A DNA stretch of 64,000 bases from Halomonas shengliensis (GCF_900104135.1 NZ_FNIV01000001.1:186001-250000), one strand, 5' to 3'; positions 32,366 to 42,125 are shown, numbered from the stretch's first letter. Numbers and translations are program-made. The notes: a model not told the origin generated them from the letters alone.

Positions 32366-33754
32366 ATGAACCAGAGCGTCAACATCGCGCTCGGCAGCCC
32401 CGCAGCCGAGGCCTTCGAGGCCCGCCAGTTCAAGGTCTACACCCACCGTCAGCTCGACAGGATCGAGGCGATCCAGAACCTGCCTGACGACCTGCGCTTC
32501 GACATGCGGGTCGTCAGCCAGGTGCTGCCGTTTCGGGTCAACGAGTACGTGATCGAGGAGCTGATCGACTGGGACAAGGTGCCCGAGGACCCGGTCTTCC
32601 AGCTCACCTTCCCCCAGCGCGGCATGCTGCTTCCCGAGCACTTCGAGGAGGTGGCCGAGCTGATGCGCCGCGAGGCCTCGGCCGCCGAGATGAAGCCTGC
32701 GATCGAGCGAATCCGCGCCGAGCTCAACCCCCATCCGGCGGGGCAGATGGACCTCAACCTGCCGCTGCTCGATGGCGAGCCGCTGCCCGGCATGCAGCAC
32801 AAGTACCGCGAGACGGTGCTGTTCTTCCCGAGCCAGGGGCAGGTGTGCCACAGCTACTGCACCTTCTGCTTCCGCTGGGCGCAGTTCGTCGGCGACAAGG
32901 ACCTCAAGTTCGCCTCCAGCGAAGCGGACTCGCTGCACCGCTACCTGGCCGAGCACACCGAGGTCACCGACCTCTTGATGACCGGCGGCGACCCCATGGT
33001 GATGAAGGCCAAGCACCTGCGTCAGTATCTGGAGGGGCTGATGGCGCCGGAGCTGGACCACGTCCAGGACATCCGCATCGGCACCAAGAGCCTGACCTTC
33101 TGGCCCTATCGCTTCGTCACCGACCCCGACGCCGAGGATATCCTCGCGCTGTTCCGCGAGCTGACGGCGGCCGGCAAGCATGTCGCCTTCATGGCGCACT
33201 TCAACCACTGGAAGGAGATGGACACCCCCATCTGCCGCGAGGCGATCCGCCGCATCCGCGCCACCGGGGCCGAGATCCGCACCCAGGCGCCGCTCCTCAA
33301 GCACATCAACGACGATGCCGACCAGTGGGCGAGGATGTGGACCACCCAGGTGCGCCTGGGGATGATCCCCTACTACATGTTCGTGGAGCGTGACACCGGT
33401 GCCCGCCACTACTTCGAGGTGCCGCTGGTGCGTGCCTGGGAGATCTACCGCGAGGCGATGAAGCAGGTGCCGGGCCTGGCCCGTACCGCCCGTGGACCCT
33501 CCATGTCCGCCGACCCCGGCAAGGTGGAGATCCAGGGGGTCACCGAGATCCAGGGGGAGAAGGTCTTCGTCCTGCGTTTCATCCAGGGCCGCGACGGCGA
33601 CTGGGTGCAGCGTCCGTTCTTCGCCAAGTACGACGAGGCCGCCACCTGGCTCAACCACCTGGAACCGGCGCTGGGGGAGAGCGAGTTCTTCTTCGAGGCC
33701 GAGTTCGCCGCCATGAAGGACGCGAAGCAGGCGCTGATCATGAAGGCGTCGTAG
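32366..33754 (+). CDS. KamA-family radical SAM protein
   Basis: The 462-residue protein has the radical SAM cluster motif C-x3-C-x2-C in QVCHSYCTFCFRW (about residue 164), NPHPAGQMDLNLPLLDGEPL ahead of it, and DLLMTGGDPMVM, as in lysine and glutamate 2,3-aminomutases. Those enzymes bind PLP through a lysine in a glycine-rich PGGGGK motif; here the corresponding stretch looks like MSADPGKVEIQG, with the glycines largely lost. It may therefore use PLP differently or not at all. The start at 32366 has AGGAGGAGGCGAG upstream. No beta-lysine acetyltransferase (AblB) or EF-P gene lies nearby, so the substrate is open. Confidence 0.83.
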   Translation: MNQSVNIALGSPAAEAFEARQFKVYTHRQLDRIEAIQNLPDDLRFDMRVVSQVLPFRVNEYVIEELIDWDKVPEDPVFQLTFPQRGMLLPEHFEEVAELMRREASAAEMKPAIERIRAELNPHPAGQMDLNLPLLDGEPLPGMQHKYRETVLFFPSQGQVCHSYCTFCFRWAQFVGDKDLKFASSEADSLHRYLAEHTEVTDLLMTGGDPMVMKAKHLRQYLEGLMAPELDHVQDIRIGTKSLTFWPYRFVTDPDAEDILALFRELTAAGKHVAFMAHFNHWKEMDTPICREAIRRIRATGAEIRTQAPLLKHINDDADQWARMWTTQVRLGMIPYYMFVERDTGARHYFEVPLVRAWEIYREAMKQVPGLARTARGPSMSADPGKVEIQGVTEIQGEKVFVLRFIQGRDGDWVQRPFFAKYDEAATWLNHLEPALGESEFFFEAEFAAMKDAKQALIMKAS

Positions 33755-33979
33755 GGCCCGGCCTCCTTGCTGTGGTGCAGCATAAGATAAACGCCTCGTA
33801 AACGCTCGGCCTGACTAGAATGAGGAGTGAAGGTCTGCCGGTCCCTGCCCAGGCGATGCGTGTCCGGCATTACCCCGAGGAAGGATTTTTCGCTAAAGTA
33901 GGAGGGAGTGGTAAGTCAGGCGACCTGCGCGGCAGGGCCGCTGCCACTCGTCTGCCGACAACGTCAAAGAGGTGTGTTC

Positions 33980-34957
33980 ATGAAACGCCATGCTTTCTCA
34001 GCTGCCGCCTTCACCGGCGCGCTCCTCGGCGCCGCGATGGTCGCATCGCCCGCCGTGGCCCAGGAAGAGAAGTTCATCACCATCGGGACCGGTGGTCAGA
34101 CCGGCGTCTACTACGTGGTCGGCCAGTCCGTCTGCCGCCTGGTGAACCGTCTGGAAGACGCCAACATCAAGTGCAACGCGCCCTCCACCGGCGGCTCCGT
34201 GGCCAACGTCAACGGCATCAAGTCCGGCGAGCTGGACATGGGTGTGGTGCAGTCCGACGTCCAGTACCAGGCCTACAACGGTACCGGCAACTTCGAAGGC
34301 GAACCCTACGAGGACCTGCGTGCGGTGTTCCGCGTCCACGGCGAGCCGCTGACCCTTCTGGCCCGCGCCGATTCCGGCATCGAGACCCTCGACGACCTGG
34401 AAGGCAAGCGCGTCAACATCGGCAACCCGGGCTCCGGCCAGCGCAACACCATGGAAGTGGTGATGGAGGCCAAGGGCTGGGACATGGACACCTTCTCGCT
34501 GGCCTCCCAGCTGGATGCTGCCGAGCAGGCCGCCGCCCTGGCCGATAACAACATCGACGCCATGGTCTATGTGGTGGGCCACCCCAACGGCTCCATCCAG
34601 GAGGCCACCACCACCGTCGACTCGCGCCTGATCCCGCTCAACGATGAGGCCATCGACGGCATCGTCGAGGAGTATCCCTACTACTCCAAGTCGGTGATCC
34701 CCGGCGGCCTCTACAAGGGCAACGACGAGGACGTCGAGACCTTCGGCGTTGCGGCCACCTTCGTGACCACCGCCGAGGCCGACGAGGAGGTCGTCTACCA
34801 GACCGTCAAGGCGATCTTCGACAACTTCGATCGCTTCACCCAGCTGCATCCGGCCTTCCAGAACCTGGATCCGGAAGAGATGGTCAGCCAGGGTCTCTCT
34901 GCGCCACTGCACGACGGCGCCGCTCGCTACTATCGTGAGCAGGGCTGGATCGAGTGA
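33980..34957 (+). CDS. TRAP transporter receptor, TAXI family
   Basis: The 325-residue periplasmic protein has a signal peptide (ending VASPAVAQE at about residue 25). The TAXI-family pattern is FITIGTGGQTGVYYVVGQSV, NAPSTGGSVANVNGIKSGEL, MGVVQSDVQYQAYNG and VNIGNPGSGQRNTMEVVMEA. The start at 33980 has AGAGGTG 7 bases upstream. TAXI receptors often bind dicarboxylates, glutamate or glutamine; the ligand here is unknown. It is followed by a hairpin and then a fused TRAP permease. Confidence 0.92.
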   Translation: MKRHAFSAAAFTGALLGAAMVASPAVAQEEKFITIGTGGQTGVYYVVGQSVCRLVNRLEDANIKCNAPSTGGSVANVNGIKSGELDMGVVQSDVQYQAYNGTGNFEGEPYEDLRAVFRVHGEPLTLLARADSGIETLDDLEGKRVNIGNPGSGQRNTMEVVMEAKGWDMDTFSLASQLDAAEQAAALADNNIDAMVYVVGHPNGSIQEATTTVDSRLIPLNDEAIDGIVEEYPYYSKSVIPGGLYKGNDEDVETFGVAATFVTTAEADEEVVYQTVKAIFDNFDRFTQLHPAFQNLDPEEMVSQGLSAPLHDGAARYYREQGWIE

Positions 34958-34989
34958 TCCGGTGATCTGAGGTGATGACACCTCGGTGA

Positions 34990-35027
34990 AGAATGCGCGG
35001 TCACCCGAGGGGGCCGCGCATTCTGTT
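34990..35027 (+). terminator. Attenuating terminator between TAXI receptor and permease
   Basis: AGAATGCGCGG and CCGCGCATTCT form an 11-bp stem (34990-35024) followed by GTTTG. Placement inside the operon fits lower expression of the permease than of its receptor. Confidence 0.65.
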
Positions 35028-35090
35028 TGAGGGATGCCGCCCGGCATCGCGGATGGACGCTACACCCAACACTCAGGGCAGGGTACGCTT

Positions 35091-37685
35091 ATGACCGAGG
35101 ACAACAAGAGGGCCGCCGGGCACGAGGTCGACTTGGAGGATATGGTCGCCTCCAGTGACTCCGGGGCGAGGAAGCCGGCGGGCACGCCCGGCAAGCTGCT
35201 GGTGGGGATCGCCGCCGTCTGGTCGCTGTTCCAGCTGTGGATCGCCTCGCCGCTGCCGTTCATGCTGGGCTTCGGTGTGTTCAATGCCACCGAGTCCCGC
35301 TCCATCCACCTGGCCTTCGCGCTCTTCCTGGCGTTCATGGCCTACCCGGCGCTCAAGCGCTCGCCGCGGGACCGCATCCCCATCCAGGACTGGGTCTTCG
35401 CCGCCGTCGCCGCCTTCTGCGGCGCCTACATGTTCCTCTTCTACGAGCAGCTCGCCCAGCGCCCGGGGGCACCGATCCTGCAGGACGTGATCATCGGTGT
35501 GGTCGGCATCCTGCTGCTGCTGGAAGCGACTCGCCGGGCCCTCGGTCCGCCGCTGATGATCGTGGCCAGCGTCTTCCTGGCCTACTCCCTTGCCGGCCCC
35601 TGGATGCCGGGCATCCTCGCCCACGGCGGGGTGAGCCTCTACGGCCTGGTCAACCACCAGTGGCTGACCACCCAGGGGGTCTTCGGCATCGCGCTGGGGG
35701 TCTCCACCAGCTTCGTCTTCCTGTTCGTGCTGTTCGGTGCCCTGCTCGACAAGGCCGGGGCCGGCAACTACTTCATCAAGGTCGCCTTCTCGCTGCTGGG
35801 GCACTACAAGGGCGGGCCGGCCAAGGCCGCCGTGGTGGCCTCGGGCATGACCGGCCTGATCTCCGGTTCCTCCATCGCCAATACCGTGACCACCGGCACC
35901 TTCACCATCCCGATGATGAAGCGCGTCGGCTTCCCCTCTGAGAAGGCTGGCGCCGTGGAGGTGGCCTCCTCGGTCAACGGCCAGATCATGCCGCCGGTGA
36001 TGGGGGCCGCGGCCTTCCTGATGGTGGAGTACGTCGGCATCTCCTATGTGCAGGTGATCAAGCACGCCTTCCTGCCGGCGCTGATCTCCTATATCGCGCT
36101 GATCTATATCGTCCACCTCGAGGCGCTCAAGGCCAACATGCAGGGCCTGGAGAGCAGCAACCCGCCGAAGCCGCTGGTGCGCAAGGCGATCGGCTTCCTC
36201 GGTGGCCTGCTGCTGATGATGGCCACGGCGCTGGCGGTCTACTATGGCCTGGGCTGGCTCAAGCCGGCGCTGGGTGACGCCGCCGTCTGGGTGGTGGCCG
36301 CGGGCCTGGTGGTGATCTACCTGGCGCTGCTCAAGGTAGGGGCCCGTTACCCGGAGCTGGAGCTCGATGACCCCAGCCAGCCGGTCTACAAGCTGCCCCA
36401 GACCCGTCCCACGGTGATGGTCGGTCTGCAGTACATCCTGCCGGTGATCGTGCTGGTGTGGTGCCTGATGGTGGAGCGTCTCTCCCCGGGGCTCTCAGCC
36501 TTCTGGGCCACGGTGCTGATGATCTTCATCATGCTGACCCAGCGGCCGCTGATGGCACTGTTCCGCGGCAAGAGCGACATGGCGGCGGACATCCGCGAAG
36601 GCGCACTCGACCTGTGGAACGGCCTGGTGAGCGGTGCCCGCAACATGATCGGCATCGGCATCGCCACCGCCACCGCCGGCATCATCGTCGGCGCCGTCTC
36701 CCAGACCGGCGTCGGCCTGGTGCTGGCCGACGTGGTGGAGACCATCTCCATGGGCAACCTGCTGCTCATCCTGTTCTTCACCGCGGTGCTCAGCCTGATC
36801 CTCGGCATGGGCCTGCCCACCACGGCCAACTACATCGTGGTCTCGGCGCTGCTGGCGCCGGTGATCATCCAGCTGGGCGAGCAGAACGGCCTGCTGGTGC
36901 CGCTGATCGCGGTGCACCTGTTCGTGTTCTACTTCGGCATCATGGCCGACGTCACGCCGCCGGTGGGGCTCGCCTCCTTCGCCGCGGCGGCGGTCTCGGG
37001 GGGCGATCCGATCCGCACCGGTTTCCAGGCCTTCTACTACAGCCTGCGCACCGCGGCGCTGCCGTTCCTGTTCATCTTCAACACCGATCTGCTGCTGATC
37101 GATGTCTCGCTCTTGCAGGGCATCCTGATCTTCGTGGTGGCCACCATCGCCATGCTGATCTTCGCCGCGGCGACCCAGGGCTTCATGATCACCCGCAACC
37201 GCTGGTACGAGTCGATCCTGCTGCTGCTGGTGGCCTTCACCCTGTTCCGTCCCGGCTTCTGGATGGACCAGATCCACGATCCCTACCGGGAGGTGCCGCC
37301 GGCGCAGTTCGTCGAGGCACTCGGCAACGTCGACGAGGACAGCACCCTGCGCCTGCAGATCGCCGGCCTCGACGCCTTCGGCGACCCGATGACCACCTAC
37401 ATGACACTGCCGGTGCCGGAAGGGGAGACGGGCCAGGAGCGGCTGGACAACCTGGGGCTGATGCTGCTGATCGAGGACGACAAGGCCGTCGTCGACATGG
37501 TGACCTACGGCAGCCAGGCGGCCCAGCTCGGTTTCGAGTTCGACCAGGAGATCATCCAGGTGCTGGCCCCGGTCGATCGCTGGACCAAGGAGCTGATGTG
37601 GATCCCGGCCTTCCTGGTGTTCGGCCTGATCGTAGTGTTGCAGCGTCGGCGGCGTGATCGCACGGCCGCCGCGGCGTCAGCCTGA
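35091..37685 (+). CDS. TRAP transporter fused permease (DctQM type)
   Basis: The 864-residue protein combines the small and large TRAP permease domains: an N-terminal four-segment domain (about residues 40-200) and a DctM-like domain (about 205-700) with GLISGSSIANTVTTGTFTIP, SSVNGQIMPPVMGAAAFLMV, LILGMGLPTTANYIVV and ADVTPPVGLASFAAAAVSGG. A C-terminal extension of about 150 residues corresponds to the DUF3394 region often found on TAXI-linked permeases. The start at 35091 was chosen over 35034 because the latter lies in the hairpin trailer. The partner receptor is the TAXI protein upstream. Confidence 0.92.
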   Translation: MTEDNKRAAGHEVDLEDMVASSDSGARKPAGTPGKLLVGIAAVWSLFQLWIASPLPFMLGFGVFNATESRSIHLAFALFLAFMAYPALKRSPRDRIPIQDWVFAAVAAFCGAYMFLFYEQLAQRPGAPILQDVIIGVVGILLLLEATRRALGPPLMIVASVFLAYSLAGPWMPGILAHGGVSLYGLVNHQWLTTQGVFGIALGVSTSFVFLFVLFGALLDKAGAGNYFIKVAFSLLGHYKGGPAKAAVVASGMTGLISGSSIANTVTTGTFTIPMMKRVGFPSEKAGAVEVASSVNGQIMPPVMGAAAFLMVEYVGISYVQVIKHAFLPALISYIALIYIVHLEALKANMQGLESSNPPKPLVRKAIGFLGGLLLMMATALAVYYGLGWLKPALGDAAVWVVAAGLVVIYLALLKVGARYPELELDDPSQPVYKLPQTRPTVMVGLQYILPVIVLVWCLMVERLSPGLSAFWATVLMIFIMLTQRPLMALFRGKSDMAADIREGALDLWNGLVSGARNMIGIGIATATAGIIVGAVSQTGVGLVLADVVETISMGNLLLILFFTAVLSLILGMGLPTTANYIVVSALLAPVIIQLGEQNGLLVPLIAVHLFVFYFGIMADVTPPVGLASFAAAAVSGGDPIRTGFQAFYYSLRTAALPFLFIFNTDLLLIDVSLLQGILIFVVATIAMLIFAAATQGFMITRNRWYESILLLLVAFTLFRPGFWMDQIHDPYREVPPAQFVEALGNVDEDSTLRLQIAGLDAFGDPMTTYMTLPVPEGETGQERLDNLGLMLLIEDDKAVVDMVTYGSQAAQLGFEFDQEIIQVLAPVDRWTKELMWIPAFLVFGLIVVLQRRRRDRTAAAASA

Positions 37686-37698
37686 AGGAGAGAGCGTC

Positions 37699-38127
37699 AT
37701 GTACCAGAAGATCATGTTGCCGGTGGACCTCAACGAGGAGGCCTCCTGGAAGAAGGCGCTGCCCACGGCGCTGGCCCTTTGCCACAGCTTCGGTGCCTCG
37801 CTGCATGTGGTGACGGTGCTGCCGGACTACCGCATGCCGCTGGTGGGCTCCTACTTCCCCAAGGACTTCGCCAAGAAGGCCCATGAGGCGGTCTCCGAGG
37901 CGCAGCATCGCTTCATCCAGGAGAACGTGCCCGAGGACGTGACGGTGCAGAGCGTGATCGTCGACGGCTCGCCCTGGGAGGCGATCGTCAAGGCGGCCAA
38001 GAAGCTCGAGGTGGACCTGATCGTGATGGCCTCCCACAACAAGCGCAAGTTCGCCGACTACGTGCTCGGCCCCAATGCCGAGCACGTGGTGCACCACTCG
38101 AAGGTATCGGTGATGATCGTGCGTTGA
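37699..38127 (+). CDS. Universal stress protein family, TRAP-associated
   Basis: The 142-residue protein has the UspA fold: YQKIMLPVDLNEEASWKKAL at the start and VDLIVMASHNKRKFADYVLG near the end. The usual ATP-binding motif G-x2-G-x9-G-(S/T) is degraded: the first two glycines are replaced (ASHNKRK) and the final pair is GP. GAGAGAGCGTC precedes the ATG 13 bases after the permease stop. In Halomonas the ectoine TRAP system has a Usp partner, TeaD, that tunes transport; a similar partner role is likely here, but nucleotide binding looks weakened. Confidence 0.86.
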   Translation: MYQKIMLPVDLNEEASWKKALPTALALCHSFGASLHVVTVLPDYRMPLVGSYFPKDFAKKAHEAVSEAQHRFIQENVPEDVTVQSVIVDGSPWEAIVKAAKKLEVDLIVMASHNKRKFADYVLGPNAEHVVHHSKVSVMIVR

Positions 38128-38173
38128 ATGCGGCGACTCCGGCCGCCTCCCTTCCTTCCATCACCATCGCGTG

Positions 38174-38205
38174 ACGGGCCCCGACCAGGCGTCGGGGCCC
38201 GTTTC
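38174..38205 (+). terminator. Terminator after the TAXI-TRAP operon
   Basis: ACGGGCCCCGAC and GTCGGGGCCCGT form a perfect 12-bp stem (38174-38202) followed by TTCG. Confidence 0.78.
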
Positions 38206-38267
38206 GTCGTGGGCATCCGGCGTGAAAATCCCCAGCGTGAAAAAGGGCCAGTGGTATTGCCTGCAGA

Positions 38268-38322
38268 GTTGACCCGCATCAACTAGATTAAGGATGGGTT
38301 AACGACGAAATGCGCCGTTAAC
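38268..38322. promoter_or_regulatory. Two inverted repeats before the DUF2189 gene
   Basis: GTTGA and TCAAC (38268-38283, 6-base spacer) and GTTAACG and CGTTAAC (38298-38322, 11-base spacer) lie in the leader. The upstream stretch also has GCGTGAAAA twice, 6 bases apart, from 38219. They look operator-like but match no consensus I know. Confidence 0.3.
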
Positions 38323-38404
38323 GTGTCTCGATGGGTCGGCCGAGCCGAGCCATTCGTGCAGCGCCTGCAACGGTCGGGCGGAAAACGGTGAAGAGAGGTG
38401 ACAC

Positions 38405-39232
38405 ATGAATGCGGCAACCGCGAAAGCACGTCACGCGCCGGCAGCGCCGGGCGTCAGGATCACCATCCAGCCGGTGGGGATGGATCGCCCCCGGGCCTGG
38501 CTCGCCGCCGGCATCGAGGACTTCCGGCAGGCCACTGCGGTCAGCCTGGCCTACGGCATGTTCTGGGTCGGCCTGAGCATCGCGGTCACCGTGGGCGCCG
38601 TCTACCTCGGCCTCTGGCACTGGTTGCTGCCGCTGGTGGCAGGCTTCATGTTCATCGGGCCGCTGGTCGCGGTGGGCTCCTACGGCATCAGCCGCGCCCT
38701 GGAGGCCAATCGCGCCCCGCACCTGGGCGATGCCTTCGGCGCCTGGCGACCCCATGCCGGCCAGCTGGCGATGATGGGCGTGATGATGATGATCTTCTTC
38801 ATGGCCTGGATCCGCGTGGCCACGCTGCTGTTCGCGCTGTTCTTCGGCTTCGAGGTGCCCAGCCCCGACGCCCTCTATGCGGCGCTGCTGACCACCCCCC
38901 AAGGCCTCGGCATGATCGCCGTCGGCACGGCGCTGGGCAGCGTGCTCGCCTTCGGCGCCTTCGCCATCAGCGTGGTGGCGATCCCCACCCTGATGGACCA
39001 CGACCTCACCTTCATGGAGGGCATCGAGGCCAGCGTGCGGACCGTGGCGCGCAACTTCCGTCCGATGCTGCTGTGGGCCGCCATCCTCACCGGCTGCGTG
39101 CTGGTAGGCGTGCTGACCTTCTATATCGGCCTGGCGCTGATCCTGCCGGTGCTCGGGTTCGCCAGCTGGCATGCCTACGAGGAGCTGGTGGTGGTCAAGC
39201 CCGTGGAGGAGAAGCAGGAGTTCCACGGCTGA
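38405..39232 (+). CDS. DUF2189 family membrane protein
   Basis: The 275-residue protein has six predicted membrane segments between about residues 50 and 260. It fits the DUF2189 pattern: RAWLAAGIEDFRQATAVSLA, MFIGPLVAVGSYGISRALE, HLGDAFGAWRPHAGQLAMMG and IPTLMDHDLTFMEGIEASVR. Length is usual for the family. AGAGAGGTGACAC precedes the ATG. The function is unknown. It is a single-gene unit with a strong terminator after it. Confidence 0.84.
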   Translation: MNAATAKARHAPAAPGVRITIQPVGMDRPRAWLAAGIEDFRQATAVSLAYGMFWVGLSIAVTVGAVYLGLWHWLLPLVAGFMFIGPLVAVGSYGISRALEANRAPHLGDAFGAWRPHAGQLAMMGVMMMIFFMAWIRVATLLFALFFGFEVPSPDALYAALLTTPQGLGMIAVGTALGSVLAFGAFAISVVAIPTLMDHDLTFMEGIEASVRTVARNFRPMLLWAAILTGCVLVGVLTFYIGLALILPVLGFASWHAYEELVVVKPVEEKQEFHG

Positions 39233-39264
39233 CCAGGAAGACCCATCGATCGAGGGAAACGACC

Positions 39265-39297
39265 CGCGGGGGCGCCGAGGCGCCCCCGCGGCGTTTT
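39265..39297 (+). terminator. Rho-independent terminator after the DUF2189 gene
   Basis: CGCGGGGGCG and CGCCCCCGCG form the stem (39265-39290), followed by GCGTTTTG. Confidence 0.85.
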
Positions 39298-39378
39298 GCC
39301 CGCGCCCATCGTCGAGCTGACCCCGCCGCCGGGATCGGTTAGGCTGGCCGCCCTAAGTTGCCTTCAAGGGTCCCTGTC

Positions 39379-39876
39379 ATGCGCCTGTCGATCGCTGCCT
39401 TGCTGCTGGCCACGCTTCCTCTGTTCGCCGTCGCCGCGGCGCTGCCCGAGCCCGAGGGAGAGGTACTGCTGACCGTCAGCGGCGATATCCGCCATCCCAA
39501 CGTCGGTGAGGTGGCGCAGTTCGACCGTGCCATGCTCCAGGACCTGTCGCTCGTGGAGGTCTGCACCCGTACCCCCTGGCACCGCGAGCACGGCTGCTTC
39601 GAGGGGCCGCTGCTGCGCGACGTGCTGGCGGCGGCCGGGGTCGAGAGCGACAGCGTGGTGGTCCAGGCGCTCAACGAGTACCGGGCGCGGATCCCCGTGG
39701 CCGAGCTTCGACGCTACGACGTCATCCTGGCCATGCGGCGCAATGGCGAGGCGATGCCGATCCGCGAGTTCGGTCCGCTGTTCGTGCTCTATCCCTTCGA
39801 TGACCATCCCGAGCTGCACAACGAGGCGGTACGCTTCCGCTCGGTGTGGCATGTCGCCGAGATCCATGCGCCCTGA
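39379..39876 (+). CDS. Periplasmic SUOX-fold protein, probable sensor partner
   Basis: The 165-residue protein has a signal peptide (IAALLLATLPLFAVAAALP) and then a region like the oxidoreductase molybdopterin-binding (SUOX) fold: EVLLTVSGDIRHPN, CTRTPWHREHGCFEGPLLRD and VLAAAGVESDSVVV, ending SVWHVAEIHAP. It is much shorter than catalytic members and has no second domain, so it may bind a ligand without doing catalysis. The start at 39379 begins the signal peptide. It ends 27 bases before a hybrid histidine kinase, so it is probably its periplasmic input partner. Confidence 0.72.
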   Translation: MRLSIAALLLATLPLFAVAAALPEPEGEVLLTVSGDIRHPNVGEVAQFDRAMLQDLSLVEVCTRTPWHREHGCFEGPLLRDVLAAAGVESDSVVVQALNEYRARIPVAELRRYDVILAMRRNGEAMPIREFGPLFVLYPFDDHPELHNEAVRFRSVWHVAEIHAP

Positions 39877-39903
39877 GGGCGCGCCGGCCCGGGGTGCGGT
39901 GCC

Positions 39904-42048
39904 ATGCTGAAGCTGCCGCTGCGCCTGCGGCTGGGGGCCATCAGTGCCCTGGTGCTGTTCGCCGCCGCCCTGGTGGTGGTGGGGCTGGTCTCCTGGCGCC
40001 AGGACAGCCTGGCCGGGAGCGTCGGTGGCGACGCGGTATGGCACGCCTACAAGCTCGACCGTGATACCGTGCAGATGCGCAGCTATCTGGTCCAGCCGGA
40101 CGCCAGCCTGTCCGGCCTGCGCCTGCGCTTCGAGCTCTTCTACAGCCGCCTGACCCTGCTGCGCCAGGGCGACGTCACCGAGCTGATCGCCCGGATCCCG
40201 GCCGCGGTGGGGCTGATCGACGAGATCGAGGCGCGCATCGAGGCGCTCGATGAGGCCATCGGCGGGCTCGCCGCCCTCGACGCGGACGCGCAGGACTCCC
40301 TGGAACAACGCCTGGAGGCGCTGGGCAACCGCACCGAGCGGCTGGTGATCGCCATCAACGGCCACCTGGCCGAGAGCACCACCCGCGAGCGGCGCCAGCT
40401 GCAACGCCTCTACGGCCTGCTGCTGGTACTGATCCTGGCGATGAGCTTCGCCGCGCTGCTGGTGGCGATGATGCTGTTCCGCGAGGCGCGCGACAACGCC
40501 GCCGCCCGCCGCGACCTCGAGACCCTGAGCCGGGAGCTCCAGGCCACCGCGCGGCGTGCCGAGACGGCCAGCCAGGCCAAGTCGGAGTTCCTGGCCACGG
40601 TGAGCCACGAGATCCGCACGCCCCTGAACGGGGTGATCGGCATGAGCGACCTGCTGCTGGAGGAGCCCCTCGAGGGGCGCGCCCGGGAGTACGCCGCCAC
40701 CATCCATGACAGCGCGGGCCTGCTGCTGGGACTGATCAACGACCTGCTCGACTTCTCCAAGATCGAGTCAGGACGGCTCGAGCTGGAGTTCCAGCCGCTG
40801 GCCCTGGCCGAGCTGGTGGAGGGCGTGGTGACGATCTTCGCCGCCCGTGCCGAGGGGCGCGGCCTGCGTCTCGTGTCACGCATCGCCCCGGAACTGCCGA
40901 CCCACGTCATGGGCGACGCGGCGCGGCTGCGCCAGGTGCTGCTCAACCTGGTGGCCAACGCGGTGAAGTTCACCGCCGAGGGCGAGGTGCGGCTGACGGC
41001 CACCGTCGGTGCCGACGGCAGCCTGTGCCTCGAGGTGCGCGACAGCGGCTGTGGTATCCCCCTCGAGCAGCGCGAGCGCATCTTCGAGCCCTTCCGCCAG
41101 GGGGATGCCACCACCGCGCGTCGCTTCGGTGGCACCGGGCTGGGGCTGGCGATCTCGCGGCGCCTGGTGGAGGCCATGGGCGGTGGCATCGAGCTGGAGA
41201 GCGAGCCCGGGGTGGGCAGCCGCTTCCGCTGCCGGCTGCCGCTGGTGGCGGCCGTCGCGCCGCCTTCGGCCGGGGAGGGCGTCGCGGCTCCGCGGCGTGG
41301 TGCCCCCCGTGTCGGCCGGGTGCTGGTGGTGGAGGACAACCCCGTCAACCAGCGGGTCGCCCTGGCGATGCTCGAGCGCCTCGGGTGCCGAGTCGCGCTG
41401 GCCGAGTCCGGCGAGGACGCGCTGGCCCGGGTGGCGCGGGAGCGTTTCGACCTGATCTTCATGGATATCCAGATGCCCGGCATGGATGGACTCGAGGTGA
41501 CCCGGCGCCTGCGTGCGCAGCACGGCTGGCTCTCCCGGGTGCCGGTGGTGGCGATGACCGCCGGCGGCCCGGAGGGCGAGCAGGCGCGCTGCCTGGCCGC
41601 CGGAATGAACGGCTACCTCGCCAAGCCGCTGCTGCAGGGGCCGCTGCGCGAGGTGCTCAGGCGTCACCTGGGCGGCGACGAGGCGTCTGCGACACCCGCG
41701 TCCGGGGTGGGGCAGGAAACCCTGGTCGATCCGCTGATCCTCCATGGCCTGCGGTCCTCACTGGGCGAGGAGGGGCTGGCGCCGATGATCGCCCTCTACC
41801 GCGAGCAGGCGGGGACGCACCTCGAGGCGCTGGCGACCGCCCGCCGGGCCGGTGACGCCGGCCGCGCCCGCCAGGCGGCCCACCAGCTCAAGGGGGAGTC
41901 CGCGAGCCTCGGGGCGGTCAAGGTGGCCGGCCTCGCCGCCCGGGTCGAGCGCCTGGCGGTCGACGGCGACCTCGCGGCGGCCGACGCCGTCATCGCGGAG
42001 CTGCGTCGCTGCCTCGCCGCCACCCTGGCCCGGCTCGAGGCGGCCTGA
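39904..42048 (+). CDS. Hybrid sensor histidine kinase with receiver and HPt domains
   Basis: The 714-residue inner-membrane kinase has membrane segments at about residues 10-30 and 175-197 enclosing a periplasmic helical sensor. HisKA ([20 protein letters not shown], histidine at about 235) is followed by HATPase ([50 protein letters not shown]), a receiver ([14 protein letters not shown], phosphorylated aspartate in [15 protein letters not shown], lysine in GYLAKPL) and a C-terminal HPt ([14 protein letters not shown]). The full relay lacks an output domain, so it must pass phosphate to a response regulator elsewhere. None is adjacent; the LuxR regulator at 44.6 kb is one candidate. Confidence 0.92.
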   Translation: MLKLPLRLRLGAISALVLFAAALVVVGLVSWRQDSLAGSVGGDAVWHAYKLDRDTVQMRSYLVQPDASLSGLRLRFELFYSRLTLLRQGDVTELIARIPAAVGLIDEIEARIEALDEAIGGLAALDADAQDSLEQRLEALGNRTERLVIAINGHLAESTTRERRQLQRLYGLLLVLILAMSFAALLVAMMLFREARDNAAARRDLETLSRELQATARRAETASQAKSEFLATVSHEIRTPLNGVIGMSDLLLEEPLEGRAREYAATIHDSAGLLLGLINDLLDFSKIESGRLELEFQPLALAELVEGVVTIFAARAEGRGLRLVSRIAPELPTHVMGDAARLRQVLLNLVANAVKFTAEGEVRLTATVGADGSLCLEVRDSGCGIPLEQRERIFEPFRQGDATTARRFGGTGLGLAISRRLVEAMGGGIELESEPGVGSRFRCRLPLVAAVAPPSAGEGVAAPRRGAPRVGRVLVVEDNPVNQRVALAMLERLGCRVALAESGEDALARVARERFDLIFMDIQMPGMDGLEVTRRLRAQHGWLSRVPVVAMTAGGPEGEQARCLAAGMNGYLAKPLLQGPLREVLRRHLGGDEASATPASGVGQETLVDPLILHGLRSSLGEEGLAPMIALYREQAGTHLEALATARRAGDAGRARQAAHQLKGESASLGAVKVAGLAARVERLAVDGDLAAADAVIAELRRCLAATLARLEAA

Positions 42049-42125
42049 CCGCCCCGGCCGCCCGGCGTTGTGGCGGCGCCGCGCTCCGGCCTACACTGGG
42101 CCTTCGCCCGCCACCGGAGCCGAGG

